Below are positions 15,843-24,147 of a DNA stretch of 64,000 nucleotides, one piece after another (within the stretch, counting starts at the first letter, position 1; each line of letters begins with the position of its first letter). The notes under the pieces are model-generated. The model did not search any database. It had not been told where the DNA came from and saw nothing but the letters and a program-made list of their open reading frames with translations. The position numbers were made by a program, and so were the translations under genes. Source of the stretch: Paenibacillus pasadenensis DSM 19293 (GTDB lineage Bacteria > Bacillota > Bacilli > Paenibacillales > Paenibacillaceae); NCBI RefSeq assembly GCF_000422485.1, contig NZ_KE383862.1, positions 847-64,846 of the forward strand, written 5' to 3'.

Positions 15843-17450
15843 TCACTTGATCCGGAACGTCCTCGCGCCGAGACGGCTTACGAGCCCTAGCGCCGCCGCG
15901 GCATACAGCGCCAGCAGCAGGGCGGAGCCGGCCGCCAGCGCCGGCAGCTCCGGCCGCAGCAGCAGCACGAGCCAGCAGCCCGCCGAGAGCGCCATGTTGA
16001 CGAAGTGGAACAGCGGGTTTTTGGCGTCCAGCTCGGTCGAATACGGCTGGAGCAAATAGTAGAGCGCCAGATGATGGACCGAGAACAGCAGCGCCAGCGA
16101 CAGCACGAGCGCCCAGAGCAGCAGTAGCTCTTCGAGCGGCAAGGCGGCTCCCGCGACGGCCGCGGCGGCCGTCAGCGCGGCGGCCGCGGCCGCTCCCGTC
16201 AGCAGGTTCATGGCGGCCAGGCGGACCAGGCGCAGGCGGAAATGCTTGGGCGCCGCAGCCCGGTAAAAGGCGTACCGCATCAGCGGCATGTCGCAGTTGT
16301 AGAACAGCGCCCGGCAGATCCGCTCTCCGACGGAGAGCAGGTACAGGCCGAACGGCAGGTACACGGCCAGCGAGGCCGGGTCCCATGAGCCGGGCTGCGG
16401 ACGCAGCACGGCCAGCACGGCGCAGCCGGCCGCTCCCGCTCCCGCCACGATGGCGAGCCGCACCAGGAGGGGACGGCGGACGAGCCGGCGATGCCGGGAA
16501 AAGAACAGCGCGTTCAGATAAGCATAGCCGCTCGAGCCCGAGGCGCTGCCGCCCCGATCCGGTCCAGGCTCGCCGAGATCGTCCTGCTTGACGGCCACAT
16601 CCGCCTTTTTCGCTTCCGCCATCATCCGCCCGAGATCGAGCAGCGGATCGTCCCGGCGGGTCGCCGCCTCGACCGCCTCGCGGTAGCGGGGATAGCGGGC
16701 GAGCCGCCAGACTGCGGCTGCGCCGAGCAAGGCGATGAGCGCGGCCAGGAGCGCCGCAGGCAGGGCAGGCAGCCGCAGGTCCGGCGCCAGGCCGAGCAGC
16801 GGCGGGCCATAGGCGAGAGCGAGTCCGACGAGGATCGACGCCCAGATGAGGCCGTTCTTTTTGATCAGCACGATCCCGGTCCGCTCGAACAGCAGCAGAT
16901 GCCCGTACTCGGCCGCGAGCCGCCACATCGTGATCGACAGCGCCAGCAGCGCCCCGCCGAGCATGGAGCCGCCGACGAGCGGGAGCAGGACGGCGAGCGC
17001 GATCAGGAACGACAGGAAAAAGACGACGTATCGGTACGTCAGCGTCGCCTTCATGTAGAGCTCTCCGGGAATCCGCATCAGCTTGACCGCGACGAACTTG
17101 TCCCGCTTCGGCTCGAGCACCCGCGCGTTCCACAAGCAGGCGGTGAAGAAGCTGAGCGGCAGCAGGATCGCCAGCGCGGACGGCAGCAGATCCGCCGCAT
17201 GCCCGGCCTCCCGCATCCAAAGCGCAGGGAGCACGACGCAGAGGCCGACATAGATCAGCTTGTTCGCGACCGCCCACAGCAGCTCCAGCACGATCGCCGC
17301 CCAGGAGGCGGCGCGCTTCCAGCCGCGCCGGGCATAGAGCGATTCGGGCACGCGGGAGCCGATCCACGGCAGCCGCCGCATGTAATAGACGAGGCGGTTG
17401 GCGAACGAAGCGACCTGGATGGCCCGCAGCAGCCGGTAGACGCTACTCAT
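15843..17450 (-). CDS. ABC transporter permease, multi-pass membrane protein
   Basis: A 535-residue integral membrane protein with about 10-12 hydrophobic segments, for example 48-75, 86-106, 139-170 and a cluster in the last 150 residues. A charged cytosolic loop occurs near residues 255-305. It follows the ATPase gene with an 8-base overlap, so the pair forms one transporter. The family is that of uncharacterised Bacillales exporters; no substrate clue is present. Confidence 0.75.
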   Translation of the reverse strand: MSSVYRLLRAIQVASFANRLVYYMRRLPWIGSRVPESLYARRGWKRAASWAAIVLELLWAVANKLIYVGLCVVLPALWMREAGHAADLLPSALAILLPLSFFTACLWNARVLEPKRDKFVAVKLMRIPGELYMKATLTYRYVVFFLSFLIALAVLLPLVGGSMLGGALLALSITMWRLAAEYGHLLLFERTGIVLIKKNGLIWASILVGLALAYGPPLLGLAPDLRLPALPAALLAALIALLGAAAVWRLARYPRYREAVEAATRRDDPLLDLGRMMAEAKKADVAVKQDDLGEPGPDRGGSASGSSGYAYLNALFFSRHRRLVRRPLLVRLAIVAGAGAAGCAVLAVLRPQPGSWDPASLAVYLPFGLYLLSVGERICRALFYNCDMPLMRYAFYRAAAPKHFRLRLVRLAAMNLLTGAAAAAALTAAAAVAGAALPLEELLLLWALVLSLALLFSVHHLALYYLLQPYSTELDAKNPLFHFVNMALSAGCWLVLLLRPELPALAAGSALLLALYAAAALGLVSRLGARTFRIK

Positions 17451-18156
17451 CGGCCGGTCCGTCCTGCAGCAGCTCTACGACCTGCCGCTCGAACTCCGGA
17501 CTGCGCAGCAGCTCGGACTGCACGGAGGACAGCGAGCCTTGGTTCAGCACGACGAGCTCGTCGCACAGGTCGGTAGCCAGCTGCAGGATATGGGTGGAGA
17601 AGATGAGGATATGATCCTGCTTCATCTCCCGCAGCATCTGCTTCATCTCCAGCGCCACGATGACGTCGAAGGAGGTGAGCGGCTCGTCGAGCAGGATGAC
17701 CGGAGGCTTGGCGATGAAGAAGAGCAGCATCTGCACCTTGTTCTTCATCCCATGCGAATAGCCCTTGATGAGGCGATGCCGGTCCTGGCCGTCGAAGCGC
17801 ATCCGGTCGAACCAGGCATCGATGTCCACGCCTTCCGTCCGCCGGTCCGGATTCGCTTCGAGGTAAAACTTCACGAACTCGTACCCGGTCAGAAACTCGG
17901 GCAGGATCGGCAGCGAGTAGACGTAGCCGACATCCGTCTCGCGCAGCTCCCGCCTGCCGCCGTCCTCTTCCTCCAGATACGCTTTCCCGCCGTCCGTCTT
18001 CAGCTCGCGGCTGAGGCTGTTGAACAGCGTCGTCTTGCCGGCCCCGTTCCGTCCGAGCAGGCCGTAGATCTTGCCTTTCTCGAACGAGTACGATACTTCC
18101 CGCAGCACCGGCTTGCCGTCGAACGTCTTGCTGATCCGCTCCAGAATGAGCTTCAC
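17443..18156 (-). CDS. ABC transporter ATP-binding protein
   Basis: A 237-residue ATPase. Walker A is GRNGAGKTT (about residues 34-42), Walker B is VILLDEP, and the H-loop is STH. The signature motif is YSHGMKNKV instead of the usual LSGGQ form, a variant seen in some exporter ATPases. The GTG at 18156 was chosen because AGGAGG lies 8 bases upstream; the longer frame to 18249 has no binding site. It works with the overlapping permease gene. Confidence 0.85.
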   Translation of the reverse strand: MKLILERISKTFDGKPVLREVSYSFEKGKIYGLLGRNGAGKTTLFNSLSRELKTDGGKAYLEEEDGGRRELRETDVGYVYSLPILPEFLTGYEFVKFYLEANPDRRTEGVDIDAWFDRMRFDGQDRHRLIKGYSHGMKNKVQMLLFFIAKPPVILLDEPLTSFDVIVALEMKQMLREMKQDHILIFSTHILQLATDLCDELVVLNQGSLSSVQSELLRSPEFERQVVELLQDGPADE

Positions 18157-18238
18157 GTCGATCCCTCCTTCAAGGTTCTGATCGTCTGCATACGCAAGAG
18201 CGGCGCCCGGCGATGCAGAAAACGAGGCCGGAAACGGA

Positions 18239-18274
18239 AACAGCCGCACTCCCCTGCAGGGGAGTGCGGCTGTT
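18239..18274 (-). terminator. Perfect 36-base palindromic hairpin after terC
   Basis: AACAGCCGCACTCCCCTG pairs perfectly with its complement. On the minus strand it is followed by TTTCCGTTTCC, and it lies 26 bases after the terC stop. It resembles a terminator with an imperfect U-tract. Confidence 0.65.
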
Positions 18275-18299
18275 GAACGCGCTCGGCTTAAAGCTTAGC

Positions 18300-19106
18300 T
18301 TACTCCGGGAACTCGGCCGGCACCGGCTTCGCCTCGTCCTGCTTGCCGGTTTTGCGGCCCGACAGGAACCAGCCGCCTACGGCGACGGCGACGAGCACGC
18401 CGTAGAAGATGAGCTTCCAGCCGGTCGACTCGGCAAAGTCATGCGGGATGACATGCAGCGAAGGATGCGCCAGCGTGTGAACCGCCAGCTTGACGCCGAC
18501 CCAGCCGACGATGACGAAGGCCGCGATCTCGAGCGAAGGCCGCGCCTCCAGCAGCTTCACGAAGGCATTGGCCGCGAAGCGCATGATCAGCAGGCCGATG
18601 AATCCGCCCAGGAAGATGACGGCGAAGTGGCCTCCGTCCATGCCGCCGATTTGCGGCAGCGGCGTCTCCGGCAAGGCGACGGCGAGCGCGACGGCAGCGA
18701 GGATCGAGTCGACCGCGAAGGCGATGTCCGCCAGCTCGACCTTGATGACGGTGCCCCAGAAGCCGGATTTTTTCGGCTCGGCGGCCGTATGCGGCTCGAC
18801 TTCCTGCTTCGCTCTCTTGACGATCACCTTGCGGTAGATGTGGTTGGCGGCGATGAACAGCAGATAGAGCGCGCCGATCGCCTGCACCTGCCAGACGTCG
18901 ACCAGGAACGAGATGATGAACAGCGACGCGAAGCGGAACACGAACGCCCCCGCCAAGCCGTAGAACAAAGCCTTCTTCCTTTGCTGTTCCGGCAGATGCT
19001 TGACCATGATGGCCAGCACGAGCGCGTTGTCCGCCGCGAGCAGGCCCTCCAGCGCGATCAGGACGAGCAGCACCCATCCGTACTCCATCAGCAATGCGAA
19101 ATCCAT
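18300..19106 (-). CDS. TerC family integral membrane protein (Mn export type)
   Basis: A 268-residue TerC/Alx-family protein with about seven membrane helices. The family metal-binding acidic signatures are visible: ALEGLLAADNALVLAI (residues 18-33) and VELADIAFAVDSILAA in the middle. In Bacillus, TerC homologues export manganese and supply metal to secreted enzymes. AGGAGG precedes the ATG by 7 bases. A yybP-ykoY Mn riboswitch with a terminator lies in the leader, which strongly supports a manganese role. Confidence 0.9.
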   Translation of the reverse strand: MDFALLMEYGWVLLVLIALEGLLAADNALVLAIMVKHLPEQQRKKALFYGLAGAFVFRFASLFIISFLVDVWQVQAIGALYLLFIAANHIYRKVIVKRAKQEVEPHTAAEPKKSGFWGTVIKVELADIAFAVDSILAAVALAVALPETPLPQIGGMDGGHFAVIFLGGFIGLLIMRFAANAFVKLLEARPSLEIAAFVIVGWVGVKLAVHTLAHPSLHVIPHDFAESTGWKLIFYGVLVAVAVGGWFLSGRKTGKQDEAKPVPAEFPE

Positions 19107-19151
19107 GTCCTTTCCTCCTTTGAATGAAATCGGATGTGCCCGGAAGAATGC

Positions 19152-19300
19152 AAAAAGACCCTTGCCGATGAGGAAACAGCCTCATGGACAAAGGTCTCAC
19201 CAACAGCGCCGAATTATGCGGCGCTGCCAATAAAGCCGGAGAGCTCGCGCTCTCGGATTGACGACTTTACTGTACCAGTTACTCCCCTTCGGAGTCTTAT
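19152..19300 (-). promoter_or_regulatory. yybP-ykoY manganese riboswitch with terminator platform
   Basis: Read on the minus strand, the leader has the conserved GGGGAGTA (19280-19287), TCAATCCG, CCGGCTTTATTGGCAG and GAGACCTTTG (19189-19198) blocks of the yybP-ykoY class (RF00080). AGACCTTTG can instead pair with CAAGGGTCT, completing a terminator with the internal ATGAGG/CCTCAT stem and TTTTT (19152-19196). By analogy, Mn binding would stabilise the aptamer, prevent the terminator and switch terC on. Confidence 0.9.
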
Positions 19301-19485
19301 GCGATTAGGCCGAGCGTTGCAATCAGAACGGTATACGCGCGCTTGCAGAGCTTGGTTTCACTTCTTGCGAAAAAAAAGATTCTCTTCTTTCTACCCGCGG
19401 TCCGGGACGCCTAAACCGGGGGGCGTCACCTCTGTCTGGGCGGGCGCATACGCTAGGCTATGCCCAGAAAACGGAGGTCATGCCC

Positions 19486-19812
19486 ATGCATCCGTACGAC
19501 TCCGCGCCAACGCCGGCACCGACGCGCGTGTACCACTGCGAGTCCGACCATCATGAAACGCTGCTCGGCGTCAAGCAGCGCCTGCAGGCGCTGTGCGCAG
19601 AGCACGCCTACCGCCTCGTCAAGGTCGAGACGATGGACGGCGACGTCTACGAGGGGAAGATCGTGCTGTGCGACCGCAGCATCATGTTCCTGCAGCTGTC
19701 GAACGAAGGCCTCAGCCGCGCGTTCCTGCCCGGCCCGCCGAATCCGTACTTCTACAACAACGTCATCCTGCCGCTCGTCCTGTTCGACCTGCTGGCCATC
19801 ACGCTGATCTAA
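19486..19812 (+). CDS. Conserved hypothetical protein with Sm-like strand pattern
   Basis: A 108-residue protein. After a Pro-rich N-terminus and a helix (ETLLGVKQRLQALCAEHAY), the segment LVKVETMDGDVYEGKIVLCD reads like the beta strands of an Sm/SH3-like barrel, and the C-terminus is hydrophobic (VILPLVLFDLLAITLI). The ATG at 19486 was chosen because GGAGG is 8 bases upstream. It is 13 bases from the Gly/Pro-rich gene that follows, so the two probably act together. I cannot assign a function; a spore-coat role is only a guess. Confidence 0.6.
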   Translation: MHPYDSAPTPAPTRVYHCESDHHETLLGVKQRLQALCAEHAYRLVKVETMDGDVYEGKIVLCDRSIMFLQLSNEGLSRAFLPGPPNPYFYNNVILPLVLFDLLAITLI

Positions 19813-19825
19813 AGGAGGAAGTTGC

Positions 19826-20278
19826 ATGGCGCTATTGTTTCCCCCCAACCAGCCGGGCGGCCTCGGCGGCCTGTTCCCGGGCACGCCGGGTCCGCCTCCA
19901 TTCCCCGGAGGCGGAGGCGGCTTCCCTGGACCGCCTCCCGGACCGGGTCCAGGCGGCTTCCCCGGTGCTGGCGGAGGCTTCCCGGGACCTGGCGGAATGC
20001 CGGGCGGGCCGGGCGGCGGACCGCAGCCGCCGTCCTCGCCGCCGCCGCAGGCGATTCCGATCAAGCCGCTGACGGCGGGAGCGCTGGCGATCGACCCCGG
20101 CGCCATCTCCGGCTGCGTGCTGCGCTACACCTACGTCTGGCCGTCGAACGGCCCCGGCTTCTGGTTCTATCCGGTGTTCGTCGGCCGCACCTCGGTGTCC
20201 GGCTTCCGCTGGAACGGCCTGTTCTGGATGTTCTCCGGCCTCGACCTGAGCCGCATCGACTCGTTCAGCTGCTATTGA
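19826..20278 (+). CDS. Gly/Pro-rich protein with conserved Trp/Phe-rich C-terminal domain
   Basis: A 150-residue protein. Residues 9-78 are low-complexity Gly/Pro/Phe (FPGPP-type repeats), and residues 90-150 form a compact domain with many aromatics (TYVWPSNGPGFWFYPVFVG, FRWNGLFWMFSGLDL) ending in Cys-Tyr. AAAGGAGG lies 7 bases before the ATG. It has no signal peptide. The architecture, a sticky Gly/Pro tail on a small folded domain, suits an assembled structural layer such as the spore envelope (inference). It is co-transcribed with the gene before it. Confidence 0.7.
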   Translation: MALLFPPNQPGGLGGLFPGTPGPPPFPGGGGGFPGPPPGPGPGGFPGAGGGFPGPGGMPGGPGGGPQPPSSPPPQAIPIKPLTAGALAIDPGAISGCVLRYTYVWPSNGPGFWFYPVFVGRTSVSGFRWNGLFWMFSGLDLSRIDSFSCY

Positions 20279-20299
20279 CCGAGGCAGCCCTGCCTTTCG

Positions 20300-20345
20300 C
20301 AAAAGCCCCCGTCTGCCGGCGCTCGCCGGCGACGGGGGCTTTTGC
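20300..20345. terminator. Bidirectional rho-independent terminator
   Basis: AAAAGCCCCCGTC pairs with GACGGGGGCTTTT around an inner CCGGCG/GCCGGC stem. It serves the Gly/Pro-rich gene on the plus strand and the MerR gene on the minus strand. Confidence 0.85.
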
Positions 20346-20415
20346 CGCCGTCCGAAAAGAGAGCGCCGAAATTGCGGCCGCATCGGGCGCCCGTTCAAAA
20401 GGAGAGAAGGCGGGG

Positions 20416-21126
20416 TCATTCCTGCCGCCCCTCTTTTTCGTGAGCCGAGTCAAGCAGGCTCTGCAAGCATGCGATCCCCCGCATCTGCTCGACGAGCACC
20501 CCGTCCAGGTAATGAAGGGACTGAAGCGCAATTTCCTTGGCCTGCGCCGCGTCATGGTTGTCGAGCTCGGACAGGACCTTGCGAACGACATCCAGGGAAT
20601 AGACGACTCGTTGAACCGTGCGGATGACGAGCAGCTTGCGGATGTCCGAGGGGCGATAGATGCGGAACCCGTTGTCGGGCCGGCGCTCGGGCCGAATCAG
20701 TCCTTCCTTCTCCCAATGCCGAATGGCGGAAGCGGATACCTTCGCTTCCTCGGCGGCTTCTCCGATCGTATACGAGCTTTTACCGCCGCGCAGGGACGGT
20801 TCATGCAGCGCTTGGAGATCAAGCATCTCCACCGTTCTTTGGACCGTTTCCTTCTCCGCATGGAGGCGGACTTGGGCCTCGTTGAGCAGCCACAGGACAT
20901 CCAGCTTCTTTCCCTGCTGGACGAGCGGCATGATGCGCCGGACCAGCTCCATGCCGAATCCGGGAATCAACGCGCGGATGCATTGAAAATAGGCTTCATG
21001 TTCCCGGGTGTAGACGCGATACCCGCTTGCCGATCTCTCGATCCGAGGGACGAGCCCCCAGGCTTCGTAATGCCGCAGCGCGCTCGTGCTGATATTCAGG
21101 CTCCGGGCGATGTCGATTCCTCTCAT
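20416..21126 (-). CDS. MerR family regulator with two tandem MerR DNA-binding domains
   Basis: A 236-residue protein with two MerR-type winged helix domains. The first is at residues 1-70 (IDIARSLNISTSALRHYEAW, GYRVYTREHE), and the second at about 118-190 (YTIGEAAEEAKVSASAIRHW, GFRIYRPSDIRKL). Each is followed by a helical segment. Most MerR proteins carry one such domain and dimerise. The start at 21126 was chosen because GGAGGAGGC lies just upstream. It is divergent from a VOC-domain protein, a likely target. Confidence 0.85.
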   Translation of the reverse strand: MRGIDIARSLNISTSALRHYEAWGLVPRIERSASGYRVYTREHEAYFQCIRALIPGFGMELVRRIMPLVQQGKKLDVLWLLNEAQVRLHAEKETVQRTVEMLDLQALHEPSLRGGKSSYTIGEAAEEAKVSASAIRHWEKEGLIRPERRPDNGFRIYRPSDIRKLLVIRTVQRVVYSLDVVRKVLSELDNHDAAQAKEIALQSLHYLDGVLVEQMRGIACLQSLLDSAHEKEGRQE

Positions 21127-21284
21127 CCCGCCTCCTCCTCCCCCTATCATGGAAGGTTCAAGCATATGACGGCTTTACAGTCGTTTTTCCAGGCAGCACC
21201 GGATTTAAACCCGACCTACCTTAGCATTTGCACCAATAGTATACGATGGAAGTACATTCTCTTCAAAGGAAGGTGCCGATCCCC

Positions 21285-22001
21285 ATGAACAAGATCATCC
21301 CCATTTTGCCTTGCCCGTCTCTGAAGGATCAAATTTCCTTTTACGAAAAGCTGGGCTTCACCCTGGCCTACATCTCCCCTCGTCCCCATTCCTACGCGGT
21401 GCTCCGGCTCGGATCGCTCGAGCTGCACTTTTATGGAAGCAAGAAGACGGTCCCGAGCGAAAATCCTCAGATGTGCTATGTACAAGTCGATGAAGTCGAT
21501 CTCGTCTATGAGCAGTTCACAAGCTCGATAAAAATGGCCTTGGGCAAAATTCCTCGAACCGGCGTCCCTAGAATTTCCAAAATGAAGCACTTGAAGGAGG
21601 ATCGGCGGTTCATGATGACGGATATGGGGGGAAACACGCTCTTCATCGGGACGCCGAACGAGGAGCTGCACGAATCTCCCGCCTTTTTCCGGAACCTTGC
21701 CAGCGATGAGCATGCCCACTCCTTCGGCATCCTTTACGATTTGATGTATTCCAAGGAGGATGTCTCCTCCGCCTCTGCCATGCTGCAGAAGTTTTTTCCG
21801 TCAGATCTGACGTCGATGGAGGTCGAGGAGCTCGATCTGGCCAAGCTGTTGCTGGTGGCGATGGATATCCAGCTGCACCAGCACCAAGCTGCAGATCCGC
21901 GGCTCGGCGACAAGCTCGACGAGCTGATCGCCGCTCATGGAACCGATTCGGCAGATTGGAACCGGATCTCCCGGCAGCGGTCCATCCTGGACGAGAAGTA
22001 A
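21285..22001 (+). CDS. VOC (glyoxalase/bleomycin-resistance) domain protein with C-terminal extension
   Basis: A 238-residue protein. Residues 3-125 form a VOC domain (PILPCPSLKDQISFYEKLGF at the start; DMGGNTLFIG near the end), a fold used by glyoxalases, dioxygenases and drug-binding proteins. Residues 126-238 are an extra helical domain I do not recognise. The start at 21285 follows AAAGGAAGGTG. The divergent MerR-type regulator suggests induction by a small molecule. Confidence 0.75.
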   Translation: MNKIIPILPCPSLKDQISFYEKLGFTLAYISPRPHSYAVLRLGSLELHFYGSKKTVPSENPQMCYVQVDEVDLVYEQFTSSIKMALGKIPRTGVPRISKMKHLKEDRRFMMTDMGGNTLFIGTPNEELHESPAFFRNLASDEHAHSFGILYDLMYSKEDVSSASAMLQKFFPSDLTSMEVEELDLAKLLLVAMDIQLHQHQAADPRLGDKLDELIAAHGTDSADWNRISRQRSILDEK

Positions 22002-22097
22002 GGCCCGCTGCTGATTCCTCCCCCGCCCGTTCGGGTACAATGAGGGCAAACCGTCTTCTCCTGCCTGTCCGGCGGAGCGGACTAGGAGGAGATCGAT

Positions 22098-23297
22098 TTG
22101 CTGACGACCCTGCATCGAAAAGGACTCGGGACGGCCGCCGCCGTCCTGCTGCTTTGCGGCTGCGCCCCGTCCGAGCAGCTGCGGCAGGACGGAGGAGCCG
22201 CGCCGCCTGCCAGCTCGTCCGGAGCCATACCTTCCGCCGCGCCGCCCTCGGAGGCGGCGGAAAGCGCGGATCGCTTTCCCTATGAGCCGACCGTCCTCGC
22301 AGAAGGATTGGACCTGCCGTGGGAGATCGCCCTTGCTCCGGACGGCCGCATCTTCTTCACCGAGCGCCCGGGAGCGCTGCGGGTCATCGAGGATGGCCGG
22401 CTCCGCGAGGAGCCGCTGCTGGAGGTCGAAGGTCCGGATGGAGGAGAAGGCGGCTTGCTCGGCCTCGCTCTTGATCCGGCTTTTGCCGACAACGGCTACG
22501 CCTACGCCTACCACTCCTACGAAGAGCAGGGCCGCATCCTGAACCGCGTGCTGCGCCTGCGCATCGAAGGCGGCAAGGCGGCCATCGACCAGGTGCTGCT
22601 CGATTCGATTCCGGGAGCGGTCAATCATAACGGCGGCCGGCTGCGCTTCGGCCCGGACGGCATGCTGTACGCGACGACCGGCGACGCGTCCGAGCCGGAG
22701 CTGGCGCAGGATCCGGACAGCCTGGCCGGCAAGATCCTCCGGCTGCAGCCGGACGGGTCGGTTCCGGCGGACAACCCTTTTCCCGGATCGCCGGTCTACA
22801 GCCTCGGCCACCGCAACCCGCAGGGCCTCGCCTGGCATCCAGAGAGCGGCGAGCTGTACAGCTCCGAGCACGGCCAATCGGCGCATGACGAGATCAACCG
22901 CATCCGCCCCGGCGCCAACTACGGCTGGCCGGACGTGGAGGGCGACGAGAGCGGCGAGGCCGCAGACGGCCAGCCGCTGCAGGTTCCGGCCGCGCATAGC
23001 GGCGACGAGACGTGGGCTCCGTCGGGCATGGCCTTCCTGACAGACGGGCCGTGGAAGGGCCGGCTGCTCGTCTCCGCGCTGCGGGGAGAGCGGCTGCTGC
23101 AGGCTTCCCTTGCGGCGGACGGAAGCGTATCGTCGATCGAGCCTTTCTTCGAAGGAGAGTGGGGCCGGCTGCGCTCGATCGTCGAAGCCCCGGACGGCAC
23201 GCTGTACGTGCTGACGAGCAACCGGTCGCGCGGCAACCCGGCGGACAACGACGACCGGATCGTCGCGCTCGTTCCGCAGCCGTCGCCATCGCCGTGA
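22098..23297 (+). CDS. PQQ-dependent sugar dehydrogenase-like lipoprotein (soluble glucose dehydrogenase family)
   Basis: A 399-residue exported lipoprotein of the GSDH beta-propeller family. The signal peptide ends in LLLCGC with lipidated Cys22, followed by a Ser/Pro/Ala-rich linker to about residue 58. Family blocks are seen at LPWEIALAPDGRIFFTER, GGLLGLALDP, HNGGRLRFGPDG, GHRNPQGLAWHP and EHGQSAHDEINRI. Members oxidise sugars or related aldoses outside the cytosol; whether PQQ is bound here is not known, as many Gram-positive homologues are uncharacterised. The start is TTG with AGGAGG 8 bases upstream. Confidence 0.9.
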   Translation: MLTTLHRKGLGTAAAVLLLCGCAPSEQLRQDGGAAPPASSSGAIPSAAPPSEAAESADRFPYEPTVLAEGLDLPWEIALAPDGRIFFTERPGALRVIEDGRLREEPLLEVEGPDGGEGGLLGLALDPAFADNGYAYAYHSYEEQGRILNRVLRLRIEGGKAAIDQVLLDSIPGAVNHNGGRLRFGPDGMLYATTGDASEPELAQDPDSLAGKILRLQPDGSVPADNPFPGSPVYSLGHRNPQGLAWHPESGELYSSEHGQSAHDEINRIRPGANYGWPDVEGDESGEAADGQPLQVPAAHSGDETWAPSGMAFLTDGPWKGRLLVSALRGERLLQASLAADGSVSSIEPFFEGEWGRLRSIVEAPDGTLYVLTSNRSRGNPADNDDRIVALVPQPSPSP

Positions 23298-23351
23298 CGA
23301 TCGCTACAAGGCGCCAGCGCGCGCTTGGAGCATGCCCTTCGCGATTCCATT

Positions 23352-23380
23352 CGCCGCCTCGCTTTGCGAGGCGGTTTTTG
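23352..23380 (+). terminator. Rho-independent terminator
   Basis: CCGCCTCGC pairs with GCGAGGCGG around a three-base loop and is followed by TTTTT, 55 bases after the sugar dehydrogenase gene. Confidence 0.8.
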
Positions 23381-23389
23381 CGCTTGCCC

Positions 23390-23938
23390 TCAGGAGGACG
23401 GCGAGATGCGCTTGCCTCCGGCGGAGCGCGCCCGCCAGGCCCTCGCCCGGCGCAGCAGCGGCGCGCGGCAGCGCGTCCACAGCAGACGGAAGAGGAGGTA
23501 GAGCAGCAGCGCGCCGAGGACGCTGTTCAGCAGGGCGCCGGTCAGGAAGTCCAGCCCGGCCCCGCCGAGCTCGCCCAGGCTCTCGACCGTTTCGTCGTAG
23601 CGGAGCTCCTCTGCCGGATCGGCGAGAATGTCCCGAACCTCCGGGTCGGCGGGCTGGCGCAGCCCTCTGCGCACGGCATGTCCCACGGCATAATTGACGT
23701 AGAACAGAATCGGCCATAACAGCGTGCCGAAAAGGACGGCGAACATGCCGGCCGCCATATTGCCGCGGCACAGCCGCAGCAGCGCCAGCGCCAGCAGCAC
23801 GTCCGCGCCGAAGGTCGGGAACCAGCAGGGCAGGAACCCCAGCGCGAAGCCGAGCGCGACGCGATGGGAGCCTTGCCGCTGCCGAAGCAGGCGAAGCGTC
23901 TGGTAGACCAATCCTCTCTTGAGCGCCGCAAGCTTCAT
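23390..23938 (-). CDS. DUF2062 domain-containing membrane protein
   Basis: A 182-residue protein with the DUF2062 core: HRVALGFALGFLPCWFPTFG, NMAAGMFAVLFGTLLWPILF and a long loop before a last membrane segment (FLTGALLNSVLGALLLYLLF). Three to four membrane helices are likely. Function is unknown. GGGAGGGG lies 6-7 bases before the ATG. It stands alone, convergent with the sugar dehydrogenase gene. Confidence 0.85.
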   Translation of the reverse strand: MKLAALKRGLVYQTLRLLRQRQGSHRVALGFALGFLPCWFPTFGADVLLALALLRLCRGNMAAGMFAVLFGTLLWPILFYVNYAVGHAVRRGLRQPADPEVRDILADPAEELRYDETVESLGELGGAGLDFLTGALLNSVLGALLLYLLFRLLWTRCRAPLLRRARAWRARSAGGKRISPSS

Positions 23939-24147
23939 TCGATCCCCTCCCTTGCTTCGAAATCTCGCCCCATCTTACCAAAAGCAGGCCAAGCGAAGCC
24001 AGCCGCAAGCGGCGAATGGTTGCGCACCGGCTACGGCTGGGAGCGCGTACTCTCTTTTCTTCTAGAATAATTTCCCTTATTCTGTCTCAAATGACCATCT
24101 CCGATTGTCATATCGGGTAGAACCGACTTCAGGATAAGAGGTGCTGC

